Assembly (NCBI GenBank): GCA_030917025.1
Contig: JAUPVN010000095.1
Coordinates: forward strand, 1-5,963
DNA: 5,963 bases
Direction of reading: 5' to 3'
Source of the DNA: Patescibacteria group bacterium
Lineage (GTDB): Bacteria; Patescibacteriota; Saccharimonadia; Saccharimonadales; CAIOMD01
The position numbers and the translations under genes were made by a program. Below the pieces are notes generated by a model that searched no databases, had not been told where the DNA came from, and saw only the letters and a program-made list of their open reading frames with translations. Every line of letters begins with the position of its first letter. Position 1 is the first letter of the stretch. This document shows, in pieces, positions 5,816 to 5,963 of the stretch.

Positions 5816-5822
5816 AAGGGAG
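5816..5822 (+). promoter_or_regulatory. Ribosome binding site of the DsbA-like gene
   Basis: AAGGGAG lies 7 nt before the ATG at 5830 and fixes the start. It is one of only two clear Shine-Dalgarno sequences in the window. Confidence 0.75.
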
Positions 5823-5829
5823 ACAAAAT

Positions 5830-5963
5830 ATGGATAAAAGATTTATTATCATTCTTGCGGTAATTATTTTAGGTTTTATTGGAGTAATTGTATTTAATAA
5901 TTTTAGCCAAAAAGACCAGGCGGTATCAACGGCAGAAACAAGCAACCACACACGAGGCAACCA
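5830..5963 (+). CDS. N-terminal anchor of a probable DsbA-family thioredoxin-like protein; 3' end outside window
   Basis: Forty-four complete codons are visible. The protein begins MDKRF, followed by a single hydrophobic helix (about residues 5-22, rich in I, V, L, G), then NNFSQKDQ and a polar, Ser/Thr/Asn-rich linker ending SNHTRGN at the window edge. From memory, this arrangement (MDKRF start, short anchor, polar linker, then N-H-x-x-G-N just before the thioredoxin fold) is common in DsbA-family disulfide oxidoreductases of CPR bacteria, where GDFQCPxC follows. The catalytic CxxC would lie outside the window, so the identity is a guess from context; any N-terminally anchored exported protein is possible. 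If right, it acts outside the membrane to form or isomerise disulfides. It has a strong Shine-Dalgarno sequence (AAGGGAG, 7 nt before ATG) and is divergent from the CBS gene with 102 bp between starts. Confidence 0.62.
   Translation, partial: MDKRFIIILAVIILGFIGVIVFNNFSQKDQAVSTAETSNHTRGN

Noticed and set aside
1..5963. Possible alternative genetic code (TGA as Gly or Trp), known in some CPR lineages
   Set aside because: All complete genes end in TAA and conserved families such as AspRS are full length without any internal TGA, so there is no sign of recoding.
1..5963. Search for defence, toxin-antitoxin, CRISPR, IS or phage elements
   Set aside because: No direct-repeat array, transposase-like or integrase-like frame, terminal inverted repeats or toxin-antitoxin pair was seen. 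The small 109-aa gene is a membrane protein coupled to an exported protein, not a toxin-antitoxin layout.

Overview
The window looks like an AT-rich chromosomal segment of a Candidate Phyla Radiation bacterium (Patescibacteria), most likely Saccharibacteria (TM7). This is inferred from four things: an archaeal-size, probably non-discriminating AspRS; a divergent MurC-type ligase; a membrane-anchored protein whose N-terminus resembles CPR DsbA-family proteins; and several envelope proteins with no recognisable family. All six visible stop codons are TAA and every gene reads through in the standard code, so recoding is neither needed nor suggested. No sequence search was possible, so the phylum is an informed guess.

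Layout from left to right. Bases 1-402 (+) are the 3' end of a Mur-ligase gene (MurC type). It converges, with only 2 bp between stop codons, on five consecutive minus-strand genes. In their transcription order these are: 5727-4699, a CNNM/CorC-like membrane protein with a CBS pair; 4617-3310, aspartyl-tRNA synthetase; 3261-1363, a large bitopic protein with an acidic cytoplasmic N-terminus, one membrane helix, two Ig-like modules and a propeller-like C-terminus; 1288-734, an exported coiled-coil protein with two cysteines; and 734-405, a small single-pass protein that overlaps the previous gene by one base. At the right edge a plus-strand gene starts at 5830, divergent from the CBS gene, and is cut by the window end. 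It encodes the N-terminal anchor of a probable DsbA-family thioredoxin-like protein.

Coding density is very high. The gaps are 2, 74, 48, 81 and 102 bp, so no stretch over 300 bases lacks a gene. The gaps hold a recurring promoter signature, the extended -10 element TGnTATAAT or TGnTAAAAT. Two starts (5830 and 4617) have strong Shine-Dalgarno sequences. Three others (5727, 3261, 1288) have none and sit 6-10 nt behind a -10 box, which predicts leaderless or nearly leaderless mRNAs. One of these promoters (3261-3279) is covered by a perfect 8-bp dyad that looks like an operator.

The window mixes housekeeping functions (peptidoglycan precursor synthesis, Asp-tRNA charging) with envelope functions. 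The three genes from 3261 down to 405 may form a cell-surface module, and the two-cysteine exported protein is a plausible client of the neighbouring oxidoreductase, but this is inference. I see no tRNA or rRNA, CRISPR array, insertion sequence, phage gene, toxin-antitoxin pair or recognisable defence system.
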